Assembly (NCBI GenBank): GCA_017961235.1
Contig: JAGCXQ010000005.1
Location: 62,001-126,000 of the forward strand
Source of the DNA: Clostridiales bacterium
GTDB lineage: Bacteria; Bacillota; Clostridia; Saccharofermentanales; Saccharofermentanaceae
DNA: 64,000 bases
Direction: 5' to 3'
Each line of letters begins with the position of its first letter. Within the stretch, counting starts at the first letter, position 1. Positions 7,709-15,253 of this stretch are shown in pieces. A model generated the notes under the pieces. The model was given only the letters and a program-made list of their open reading frames with translations. It was not told the origin of the DNA and searched no databases. The translations under genes and the position numbers were made by a program.

Positions 7709-9478
7709 GTGAAACAGATCATGTTAGGTAATGAAGCTGTTGCACGTGGCGCTTATGAAGCAGGAGTGAAAGTGGTTTCCTCCTATCCGGGCACCCCGAG
7801 CACAGAGATCACAGAGACGATCGCCACCTATGACCGCATCTACTGCGAGTGGGCGACGAATGAGAAAGTAGCATCCGAGGTCGCCATTGGTGCAAGTATC
7901 CGTGGCGCACGTGCGATGACGTGCATGAAGCATGTTGGTATGAACGTTGCTGCCGACCCGATGTTTACCGCCGCATATGAGGGAGTTAATGGCGGACTGG
8001 TATTCGTTGTGGCAGATGACCCGGGCATGCACAGTTCCCAGGACGAGCAGGACAGCCGTAACTATGGCCGTGCTGCAAAGCTCATGATCCTCGAACCGTC
8101 TGACAGCCAGGAGTGCAAGGACTTTGCCAAGAAGGCATTTGAACTGTCTGAGCGCTTCGATACTCCGGTGATCCTTCGTATGCACACGAGAGTATCTCAT
8201 TCCCGTTCTATTGTTGAACTTTCTGATCCGGAAGACATTGTTGTCAAGCCATATGAGAAGAACGTAAATAAGTATGTCATGATGCCGGCAATGGCGATCA
8301 AGCGCCATGTAGTCGTCGAGCAGCGAACCCTCGATATCGCGAAGGCTTCCAATGAGGAATTCCTCGGTATGGGGATCCATAAGCTCGAGATGAACGACAC
8401 CAAGCTCGGTATCATCACGGCAGGTGCTTCGTACCAGTATGTAAAGGAAGCACTTCCTGATGCATCTGTCCTGAAGCTCGGCTGCGTATGGCCGCTGCCG
8501 ATGGATCTGATCCGCGATTTCACATCCAAGGTCGATCGTCTGGTCATCGTTGAAGAACTCGATCCTTTCATGGAGACTGAGATCAAGGCCGCTGGCATCG
8601 CATGTGAGGGTAAGGATCTTTTCACACTGCAGGGCGAGTACAGTGCACGTATGATCCGTGCCGCGCTTTCTTCGGAAGCTCTTCCGGAAAAAGCACTGGA
8701 CCTCGACAAACTCCCGCAGGCTCCGGGCCGTCCGCCGCTTCTTTGCGCAGGATGTCCGCATAAGGGTATGTTCCTTGCCCTGAACCGTGCGAAGGTACAG
8801 GTCATGGGCGATATCGGATGCTATACGCTCGGTACGCTTCCGCCGACAGCCGCGATGGATGTTTCCGTCTGCATGGGTGCTTCGGTAGGTATGGCACATG
8901 GTTTTGACAAGGCCAGTGATGGAGAAGACAGCAAGAAGACGGTCGCTGTTATCGGTGACTCTACTTTCCTGCACTCCGGTATCACGAACCTGATCAACGC
9001 GGTATATAACCAGAGCGCGATCACTGTTTTGATCCTCGATAACTCCATCACGGGTATGACAGGACATCAGCAGAACCCGGCATCCGGTAAGAACATCCGC
9101 CTGCAGCCGGCTCCTGCGATCGATCTGGAGACACTGTGCAGAAGCGTTGGTGTTACATCCGTAAGAACAGTTGATCCGGTAGATACTTTTGAAGTTGAGA
9201 AGGTCGTAAAAGAGGAGATCGCCAAGGATTGCGTATCCGTTATCATCGTACGCCGTCCGTGCGCCCTTATCCCGACCGGCAAGAAGCCGAAGGGTGTCTC
9301 TATCGTTCTGAATGATGACAACTGTAAGAAGTGCGGAGCCTGCTCCCGTATCATGTGCCCGGCGCTGGTAGCCGGTCCGGATAAGAAGCCGGTCATCGAT
9401 CCGGAGGCTTGTAACGCCTGCGGTCTGTGCATCAATATGTGCAAGTTCGATGCACTTTCCAAGAAGGAGGAGGCGTAA
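7709..9478 (+). CDS. iorA: Indolepyruvate:ferredoxin oxidoreductase, alpha subunit
   Basis: The large subunit of the TPP- and iron-sulfur-dependent oxidoreductase that converts aromatic 2-oxo acids (indolepyruvate, phenylpyruvate) and CoA to acyl-CoA, CO2 and reduced ferredoxin. N-terminal residues read QIMLGNEAVARGAYEAGVKV and then SYPGTPSTEI, the family hallmark. The TPP domain carries AGCPHKGMF and GDSTFLHSG. The C-terminus holds two ferredoxin-like clusters: CKKCGACSRIMCP (Cx2Cx2Cx4CP) and CNACGLCINMC. I chose GTG 7709 because TGAGGT ends 8 nt before it and it gives the expected (M)KQIMLGNEA start. A GTG at 7694 would add five residues but has no SD. The gene is followed by iorB after one base. 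Confidence 0.95.
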   Translation: MKQIMLGNEAVARGAYEAGVKVVSSYPGTPSTEITETIATYDRIYCEWATNEKVASEVAIGASIRGARAMTCMKHVGMNVAADPMFTAAYEGVNGGLVFVVADDPGMHSSQDEQDSRNYGRAAKLMILEPSDSQECKDFAKKAFELSERFDTPVILRMHTRVSHSRSIVELSDPEDIVVKPYEKNVNKYVMMPAMAIKRHVVVEQRTLDIAKASNEEFLGMGIHKLEMNDTKLGIITAGASYQYVKEALPDASVLKLGCVWPLPMDLIRDFTSKVDRLVIVEELDPFMETEIKAAGIACEGKDLFTLQGEYSARMIRAALSSEALPEKALDLDKLPQAPGRPPLLCAGCPHKGMFLALNRAKVQVMGDIGCYTLGTLPPTAAMDVSVCMGASVGMAHGFDKASDGEDSKKTVAVIGDSTFLHSGITNLINAVYNQSAITVLILDNSITGMTGHQQNPASGKNIRLQPAPAIDLETLCRSVGVTSVRTVDPVDTFEVEKVVKEEIAKDCVSVIIVRRPCALIPTGKKPKGVSIVLNDDNCKKCGACSRIMCPALVAGPDKKPVIDPEACNACGLCINMCKFDALSKKEEA

Positions 9479-9479
9479 T

Positions 9480-10076
9480 ATGGCAAAGGATATTTCAATC
9501 GTACTCGCCGGTGTCGGCGGACAGGGAACCTTGATCGCCGGTAAGCTTCTCGGCATTCTTGCCATGAAGCAGGGCCTGGACATCAAAGTGTCGGAAGTAC
9601 ACGGTATGAGCCAGCGCGGCGGTTCCGTTATCACATATGTAAGAATGGGTGAGAAGGTCTATTCTCCGATCATTGAGGAAGGTATGGCCGACTATGTTCT
9701 TTCTTTTGAAGAAGTGGAAGCAGTCCGCTGGGCAAAACTTCTGAAGAAAGATGGCGTCCTTCTTGTGAACTCCCAGAAGATCAAATCTCTTCCGGTCCTT
9801 CTCGGAAATGCCGAGTATCCGGAGAATATTAAGGATTCTCTCGAAGCTTCGGCTTCCGGAAATGCCAAGGTCGTCGAGTTTGATGCTCTTTCCGCTGCAC
9901 TTTCCTGCGGAAGCTCCAAGGCCGTAAATATGGTCATGGTCGGTGCTCTTTCTGCCGGCATGGATTTCCCGAAGGAGCTCTGGATCGAGGCCATCAACGA
10001 AGCATTTGCATCAAAGGCGAAGCTGATCCCGATGAATGTCGAAGCATTTAATAAGGGAAGAGATTTCGTTTCGTAA
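9480..10076 (+). CDS. iorB: Indolepyruvate:ferredoxin oxidoreductase, beta (gamma-type) subunit
   Basis: The 198-residue partner of IorA, belonging to the pyruvate ferredoxin/flavodoxin oxidoreductase catalytic-domain family. The N-terminus shows the glycine-rich AGVGGQGTLIAGK loop and the family motif VSEVHGMSQRGGSV (about 42-55). Start ATG 9480 is placed by AAGGAGGAGG, which lies inside the last codons of iorA, so the two subunits are translationally coupled and made in equal amounts. Together they would feed reduced ferredoxin from aromatic amino-acid breakdown. Length is normal for the family. Confidence 0.95.
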   Translation: MAKDISIVLAGVGGQGTLIAGKLLGILAMKQGLDIKVSEVHGMSQRGGSVITYVRMGEKVYSPIIEEGMADYVLSFEEVEAVRWAKLLKKDGVLLVNSQKIKSLPVLLGNAEYPENIKDSLEASASGNAKVVEFDALSAALSCGSSKAVNMVMVGALSAGMDFPKELWIEAINEAFASKAKLIPMNVEAFNKGRDFVS

Positions 10077-10092
10077 AAGCACTTTGTTGCGA

Positions 10093-10098
10093 TATAAT
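10093..10098 (+). promoter_or_regulatory. Possible promoter (-10) for the ACT-protein gene
   Basis: TATAAT lies in the 53-bp gap after iorB, 32 bp before the ACT gene, but no recognisable -35 is present at 17 bp. It may give extra transcripts of the downstream pair in addition to read-through from iorA. Confidence 0.4.
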
Positions 10099-10129
10099 AG
10101 AATCAGAACATTTAAGGAGGGTTTCCCGT

Positions 10130-10561
10130 ATGTTAGTAAAGCAGATCAATGTTTTTCTCGAAAACTCTTTCGGTCGTCTCGCTGAGGTGACGAAGGTACT
10201 GGGTAAGGCCAATATCGATATACGAGCACTTTTTGTTGCAGATTCGACTGATTACGGAATCCTTCGTATGATCCTGGACAAACCGGAAGAGGCTGTCATG
10301 GTCCTCACAGAATCCGGATTTACTGTAAGCATGACTCCGGTACTTGCCATAGCGATCCCGGATAAAGCTGGTACACTTGATGCAGCTCTTACGACATTCT
10401 CCGAGACGGGTGAGTCGATGGAGTACATCTACGGATTTGTCGGCAGGAAGTCAGACGATGCGGTTATGGTGATCCGTGTGCAGAACTTCGATCCTGTTAT
10501 TAAGAAGTTTGAGGAAGCCGGTATCAGGATCTTAAGCCCTGAGGAGGTTTACGGAATCTGA
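10130..10561 (+). CDS. Tandem ACT-domain regulatory protein
   Basis: A 143-residue protein made of two ACT domains and nothing else. The first (about 1-65) begins VKQINVFLENSFGRLAEVTK and continues to NIDIRAL. The second (about 70-140) begins AIAIPDKAGTLDAAL. ACT domains bind amino acids as dimers and usually control metabolic enzymes. Stand-alone two-ACT proteins are repeatedly found with indolepyruvate oxidoreductase and phenylacetate-CoA ligase genes, as here. An aromatic or branched amino acid is the likely ligand, by inference from context. The RBS AAGGAGGG is strong. Its TGA stop overlaps the next ATG by one base (TGATG), so the next gene is coupled. Confidence 0.88.
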   Translation: MLVKQINVFLENSFGRLAEVTKVLGKANIDIRALFVADSTDYGILRMILDKPEEAVMVLTESGFTVSMTPVLAIAIPDKAGTLDAALTTFSETGESMEYIYGFVGRKSDDAVMVIRVQNFDPVIKKFEEAGIRILSPEEVYGI

Positions 10562-11841
10562 TGAATCAAGATCCATTCAAATCAATGTATGGAATCAGTG
10601 ATACGGTGGTCGGCATGGCGCAAGAAGCGATGACCACCGTTTCTTCTGTATTCGAGCGTATTGACAAAATCAAAGAATATAACCAGCTGCGTGTGCTTCA
10701 GGCATTTAGAAATGCCCGATTTGCCGAGGCGCATCTCGGTGCTACGACAGGTTATGGTTACGATGACATGGGCAGAGAGAAGATCGAAGAGATGTATGCG
10801 GAGATCTTCGGCGCGGAAGCAGCATATGTGCGTATCCAGGTCACCTGCGGCACGCAGATCCTGGTGGCATGTCTTTTCGGCATCCTTCAGCCAGGGCAGG
10901 AGATGCTCGCGGTTACCGGCCGTCCGTATGACACACTGGCCTCTGCGCTGGGTGTCGAGAAGAAGGATGATACGTTTACCGGATCTCTTCTGGATTATGG
11001 CATGAAATATAACGAAGTCCAGCTGAAAGAGGACGGCTCTCCGGATCTGGAAGCGATCCGCGCTGCGATCAAGCCGGAAACCAAGGTCGTATTCCTTCAG
11101 AAATCGAAGGGATATACTTCCAGAAGATGCCTCCGCGCGGAAGATATCAAGGCGGTCGTCGATCTGGTCAAGGGCATAAGAGAAGACATTATCGTCTTCG
11201 TGGATAACTGCTATGGCGAGTTTGTTGAGACACAGGAGCCATGTGCTCTCGGTGCTGATCTTTGTGCCGGTTCTCTCATCAAGAATGCAGGTGGCGGAAT
11301 CTGCCCGTCCGGCGCTTATGTTGCCGGCCGAAAAGAACTCGTGGAGCGTGTCGCTGAGCGTATTACCGCTCCCGGTCTCGGATCCCATGTCGGACCGAGC
11401 CTCGGCTTTAACCGCCAGATCGCACAGGGACTCTTCCTGGCGCCGCATGTTGTTTCTGAAGCATTGAAGGGCGCGGTATTTGCCGCGAAGATGCTCGAGA
11501 TGGCAGGATGCACATGTGAACCCGCATTTGATGATGCGCGTGGAGATATTGTGCAAAGTGTGGCTTTTCCGGATGAAAAACAAATGGTAAACTTTTGTAA
11601 GAATGTACAGAGCTGTTCGCCGGTCGATTCCTTCGTATCACCGGAACCGTGGGATATGCCGGGCTATGATGCGCAGGTAGTTATGGCGGCGGGTGCTTTT
11701 GTACAGGGAGCATCGATCGAGTTTTCGGCCGATGGTCCGGTAAAACCGCCTTTCCTCGTATATATGCAGGGCGGTCTGGTTTTTGAACAGGTAAAACTGG
11801 CGGTCATGCAGGCCGTTTCAGGAATGTTGGAGAAGAAATGA
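10561..11841 (+). CDS. Methionine gamma-lyase family protein (aluminium resistance protein type)
   Basis: A PLP-dependent fold-type I enzyme of 426 residues in the family annotated as methionine gamma-lyase/aluminium resistance protein (YnbB-like). The N-terminus carries FRNARFAEAHLGATTGYGYDD. The cofactor region shows QVTCGTQIL, the Asp of FVDNCYGEFVE and the likely Schiff-base Lys in SLIKNAGGG. The segment GLGSHVGPSLG is also typical. The expected chemistry is C-S or gamma elimination from methionine or cystathionine-like substrates, giving a 2-oxo acid. In Bacillota the gene is often near glnA or hfq; here it is coupled to the ACT protein and the Ior subunits, which would oxidise the resulting 2-oxo acids. 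The true substrate is unproven. Confidence 0.88.
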   Translation: MNQDPFKSMYGISDTVVGMAQEAMTTVSSVFERIDKIKEYNQLRVLQAFRNARFAEAHLGATTGYGYDDMGREKIEEMYAEIFGAEAAYVRIQVTCGTQILVACLFGILQPGQEMLAVTGRPYDTLASALGVEKKDDTFTGSLLDYGMKYNEVQLKEDGSPDLEAIRAAIKPETKVVFLQKSKGYTSRRCLRAEDIKAVVDLVKGIREDIIVFVDNCYGEFVETQEPCALGADLCAGSLIKNAGGGICPSGAYVAGRKELVERVAERITAPGLGSHVGPSLGFNRQIAQGLFLAPHVVSEALKGAVFAAKMLEMAGCTCEPAFDDARGDIVQSVAFPDEKQMVNFCKNVQSCSPVDSFVSPEPWDMPGYDAQVVMAAGAFVQGASIEFSADGPVKPPFLVYMQGGLVFEQVKLAVMQAVSGMLEKK

Positions 11842-11844
11842 TCT

Positions 11845-13677
11845 ATGGCGACAGGAAAACGCCCGAATAACGGCAAGCGCCCGAATAATGCGAATCGACC
11901 GGGAAACCGTCCCGCGAACCGTCCGGCTAACCGGCCGGAGCCGGGCCGAGCTTCGTCCGGTGCATCGCGTATGCAGCCAAGACCTTCTTCTGAGAATAAT
12001 AACTCAAAAAAACATAAACCGCAGAGACCGGTACGTCCGAATAATGACCGCACGGGTGCTGTTTCACGCTCATCCGGTATCGCGTCATCTGCCCAGAGAA
12101 ACGGGACGAATGCGAATAAGCCATCTGCTTCCGGACGTCCGGCAGATCTGATGGATCCGAAGTTCAGCAGACCGCTCTTTGGTGATGAACCGGAACTCTC
12201 TTCTGTTGTTGAAAAAGAACAGGAAAAAACGCCTCCGAAGAAACTGTCCTGGTGGCAGGTCCGTAAGGTGCACAGAAGGAACAAGCTGATTCAGAAGCAG
12301 AAGCAGAAAGCGGAAGAAGAGGCTGCCAAAAAAGAAAATGTAGTTCCTGATGTGCTTGAGGAGACTCGTCCGGAATCCGTGGAAGAACGAAGAAAGCACA
12401 TGGAGAAGACTCGTAAGAGAGATGCTCTCCGTGCGGCCTTTAATGCGTTTTTATGTGTTCTGATCCTAATCGGCATGATGGTTATCGCAGTGCTCTATAT
12501 CGTGGATTATGTAGCGGCAAAACCGACCTATGCTTTTGCCTCGGAAGGATCTATCGAGCATACGATCGGTGCAACCGCTCTTGTTGTGCGAAATGAGACC
12601 GTTATGACTTCTACACATACCGGTGACCTGATGGCACAGGCAACGGAGGGAAGCCGTGTTGCTAAGAGCCAGCATCTGGCGATGGTGATTCCGGAAGGCA
12701 TGGAATCAACGATGGCTGAGCTTCATAATGTCGAGCAGCAGATCGTCGATCTGGAGCGTCAGCTCATGAATCAGGGAAAAGGAGTCGCAGCCAAAGAGGT
12801 ATTCAGTCAGGCCAATGATGAGATCCGTCCGATCATCACCATGATCCGTCAGGATGCGATCCTCAATAAACTGAATAACATGACCAGCTATTCTTCTTCG
12901 ATCCGAGTGCTGATGGAGAAAAGAGACGTCAACCTGAAGGATATCGACTTTGACGATGAGCAGCTGACGTCTCTTCGTACGAGTGAGACTGCACTTAGAA
13001 CACAGCTGGAAAACCGTGCGAACTCGATCTATGCGGAGACTCCCGGTATCGTTTCTTATAAGCTCGACGGCCAGGAGCAAGAGATCACATATCAGCTTCT
13101 GATGGATATGGTGGACTCCAAGTGTGAAGAGCTCATTTCCAAGTCCAACAGCATTATTACTAGTGACCTGAAGATCAAGCAGAATGAACCTGTCCTTCGT
13201 ATCGTACAGAACGATATCCAGTATTTTGCTTGTCTTCTCAAAAACGCGCCGATGGAGGAATTCCAGCTCGGTTCGAATCATGTGATCCGTATCCCTGCCG
13301 AGGGCATCTCTATCTCTGACTGTAAGGTGGTCCGATGCTCTGTGACACGTGATGGAATCCTGGTCGTATTCGAGACCGCAAATCAGGTGGAACGCCTTCT
13401 TGACCGCCGTACGGTGAATATCGAGATCGTTCAGACGAAAACCACAGGTATCCGAGTACCTGTATCTTCTCTCGCAAATGCGGATTATGACAGAGGTATT
13501 GCTACGATCTTCGTAAACGAGAGTGGATATGCAAGAGGCTATACCGTACAGATCAAGGATTATGACAGAGAATATGCGATCATCGCACCTTTGGAAAATG
13601 CAGGTATCCCGAGTATCAGTACGATCGTTATTACGAATCCCCAGACGGTAAAAGAAGGGGATAAGGTGGAGAAATAG
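11845..13677 (+). CDS. HlyD-like membrane protein with basic low-complexity N-terminus
   Basis: A 610-residue single-pass membrane protein. Residues 1-55 are repeats of Asn, Arg, Pro and Gly (NRPANRPANRP type), followed by a Lys/Glu-rich coiled segment (about 130-190), one transmembrane helix (about 198-220, LCVLILIGMMVIAVLYIVDYV), and an extracytoplasmic part with a biotinyl-lipoyl/HlyD-like beta hairpin (SIEHTIGATALVVRNE), a coiled-coil hairpin and a second beta-rich half. This matches the HlyD-family efflux-periplasmic-adaptor homologue seen beside yggS and sepF in many Clostridia. A cell-envelope or division role is inferred from that neighbourhood. The start at 11845 follows GGAGAAGAAATGATCT and is 3 bp after the previous stop. 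Confidence 0.75.
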   Translation: MATGKRPNNGKRPNNANRPGNRPANRPANRPEPGRASSGASRMQPRPSSENNNSKKHKPQRPVRPNNDRTGAVSRSSGIASSAQRNGTNANKPSASGRPADLMDPKFSRPLFGDEPELSSVVEKEQEKTPPKKLSWWQVRKVHRRNKLIQKQKQKAEEEAAKKENVVPDVLEETRPESVEERRKHMEKTRKRDALRAAFNAFLCVLILIGMMVIAVLYIVDYVAAKPTYAFASEGSIEHTIGATALVVRNETVMTSTHTGDLMAQATEGSRVAKSQHLAMVIPEGMESTMAELHNVEQQIVDLERQLMNQGKGVAAKEVFSQANDEIRPIITMIRQDAILNKLNNMTSYSSSIRVLMEKRDVNLKDIDFDDEQLTSLRTSETALRTQLENRANSIYAETPGIVSYKLDGQEQEITYQLLMDMVDSKCEELISKSNSIITSDLKIKQNEPVLRIVQNDIQYFACLLKNAPMEEFQLGSNHVIRIPAEGISISDCKVVRCSVTRDGILVVFETANQVERLLDRRTVNIEIVQTKTTGIRVPVSSLANADYDRGIATIFVNESGYARGYTVQIKDYDREYAIIAPLENAGIPSISTIVITNPQTVKEGDKVEK

Positions 13678-13679
13678 CC

Positions 13680-14408
13680 ATGAATATGTATAGCCCGGAA
13701 CAAATGAAGGAAAATATAGAAAAAGTCCGCGGACAGATCGCGGATGCGGCAAAAGAAGCGGGAAGAGATCCGGAAGAAATCACGCTGATCGGTGTTTCCA
13801 AGTTTTTCCCTGCTGAATATGCAGCACAGGCATTCTCTCTTGGACTTACTGATCTCGGTGAAAACAGACCAGAGGAGCTTCATGCAAAGAAAGAAACACT
13901 GAACCAGGAGGGGATCCATCCGAACTGGCATCTGATCGGTACTATCCAGAGCCGTAAAGTACGTATGATCGCCGGAGATCCTTATCTGATCCACTCGGTG
14001 GATACACTTTCCCTGGCCAAAGAGATCTCAAAAAGATATCAGGCGAAAGACATTACCGCGAAGATCCTTCTGGAAGTAAATGTGTCCGGAGAAGAGAGCA
14101 AACACGGCTTTTCGGTCGAAGAAGTAAAGTCGCAGTTCTCTGATATTTTAGAGCTTCCCTGTGTGGATGTCTGCGGTCTGATGACGATGGCGCCGATCCA
14201 GCAGAAGGAAGGACAGGCGAGAGAAGTTTTCGAGAAGACGAGAGTGCTTTTCGATGATCTAAAAGCACTGGGCGCAGATAGCTCCTGCTGGAAATATCTT
14301 TCGATGGGAATGAGCGGAGATTACAAAGATGCAATCATCTGCGGAGCGACTCATGTACGTATCGGAACGGCTATTTTCGGCAAGAGAGATTATCCCGATC
14401 CGGTATGA
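13680..14408 (+). CDS. yggS: YggS/PLPBP family pyridoxal phosphate homeostasis protein
   Basis: A small TIM-barrel protein (242 residues, normal length) that binds PLP without known catalysis and buffers vitamin B6 levels. Seen motifs are the PLP lysine in LIGVSKF (about residue 41), the GENRPEE stretch, HLIGTIQSRKVR and the phosphate-binding SMGMSGDY near the C-terminus, followed by VRIGTAIFG. The final GATHVRIGTAIFG is the family signature. It starts 2 bp after the HlyD-like gene, so the two share a transcript. Conserved linkage to sepF in Gram-positives is well known. Confidence 0.95.
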   Translation: MNMYSPEQMKENIEKVRGQIADAAKEAGRDPEEITLIGVSKFFPAEYAAQAFSLGLTDLGENRPEELHAKKETLNQEGIHPNWHLIGTIQSRKVRMIAGDPYLIHSVDTLSLAKEISKRYQAKDITAKILLEVNVSGEESKHGFSVEEVKSQFSDILELPCVDVCGLMTMAPIQQKEGQAREVFEKTRVLFDDLKALGADSSCWKYLSMGMSGDYKDAIICGATHVRIGTAIFGKRDYPDPV

Positions 14409-14508
14409 CCTTTTGCACAATTTGTTACATATAAATATACAAATGTTTCAACAAAATTACATGGTAATATGTCAAAGTTACATGTTATTTACCATTGATT
14501 CGATTCTA

Positions 14509-14537
14509 TTGAAAGCAAAAAACGGTAGTTCTATACT
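14509..14537 (+). promoter_or_regulatory. sepF promoter
   Basis: TTGAAA (14509-14514), 17-bp spacer, TATACT (14532-14537). It lies in a 191-bp AT-rich gap otherwise empty of genes. The start site would be near 14544, 56 nt before the sepF ATG. Confidence 0.75.
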
Positions 14538-14599
14538 AGCCTCATAGTGAAATTCGCAAGTGCCTAGAAGCACTGTAGCAGTAAATTTTGGAGGTAGTT

Positions 14600-15118
14600 A
14601 TGGCAGGTTTTTGGAATAGTCTCGTGAACAAGATTGCAGGCGTTGACAACAATGATTATTACGAAGGCGAAGACGGAATTTATGAGGATGAGTACCAGGA
14701 TGAAAACCTCGATGGTATTCATGTAGAAGAGAGCGATTATGCAGAGATGGATCCGCTCCCGATTCCGGAAATGAATAGCAATCGCATCGTACCGATCAAG
14801 AGTGTACAGGCTACAGATACTCAGGTTGTTATCCTTCAGCCGGACAGCATCCGTTCTTCTCAGCAGGTTTGTGATCACATCCGTGCTGGTCATACAGTTA
14901 TCTGCAACATCGAGAATGTAGACCGTTCCGTTGCGCAGCGTGTAATCGATTATATCTCCGGTGCAGCTTATTCTATCGATGGTAACGTAAAGCCGATCGA
15001 TCAGAACAGAAAGACTTTCGTAGTTGCTCCGAGAACAGTTGCTCTGATGGACCGTGATGCTCTTGCTAAGCAGGAAGCTGAGCAGGCTCAGGCTAACCAG
15101 TATCGTCAGGTACTCTGA
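14600..15118 (+). CDS. sepF: Cell division protein SepF
   Basis: SepF, which binds FtsZ and the membrane and substitutes for FtsA/ZipA function at the septum. The 172-residue protein starts with an amphipathic membrane-targeting segment (AGFWNSLVNKIAGV), then an acidic variable linker (about 15-55), then the conserved SepF core (about 65-155) with VVILQPDSIRSSQQVCDHI, a CNIENVDRSVAQRVIDYISGA helix split here by two residues, and FVVAP. The start at ATG 14600 is decided by GGAGG at 14590-14594. It has its own promoter and ends at a pair of terminators. Confidence 0.96.
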   Translation: MAGFWNSLVNKIAGVDNNDYYEGEDGIYEDEYQDENLDGIHVEESDYAEMDPLPIPEMNSNRIVPIKSVQATDTQVVILQPDSIRSSQQVCDHIRAGHTVICNIENVDRSVAQRVIDYISGAAYSIDGNVKPIDQNRKTFVVAPRTVALMDRDALAKQEAEQAQANQYRQVL

Positions 15119-15139
15119 TTTATTCAAATTTCGAATAGA

Positions 15140-15178
15140 AAAGGACTGTTACAGATCATGTGACGGTCCTTTCTCTTT
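15140..15178 (+). terminator. Intrinsic terminator of sepF
   Basis: AAAGGACTGT (15140-15149) pairs with ACGGTCCTTT (15163-15172), with one G-U pair, followed by CTCTTT. Confidence 0.8.
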
Positions 15179-15195
15179 ACCCCGTGCCACATAAA

Positions 15196-15227
15196 TAAAA
15201 AGGACGATCTTCGGATCGTCCTTTTTT
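15196..15227. terminator. Bidirectional terminator between sepF and glnS
   Basis: A-run plus GGACGATC, tetraloop TTCG (15210-15213), GATCGTCC plus T-run (15214-15227). The stem is perfect, and poly-U is formed on both strands, serving sepF and the convergent glnS. Confidence 0.92.
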
Positions 15228-15253
15228 GTATTAATTCAGTTTAAGAATCAGTC

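Noticed and set aside
7724..9634. Long minus-strand open frame across iorA and the start of iorB
   Set aside because: Antisense to strongly supported genes with TPP and ferredoxin motifs; no domain is recognisable in the translation.
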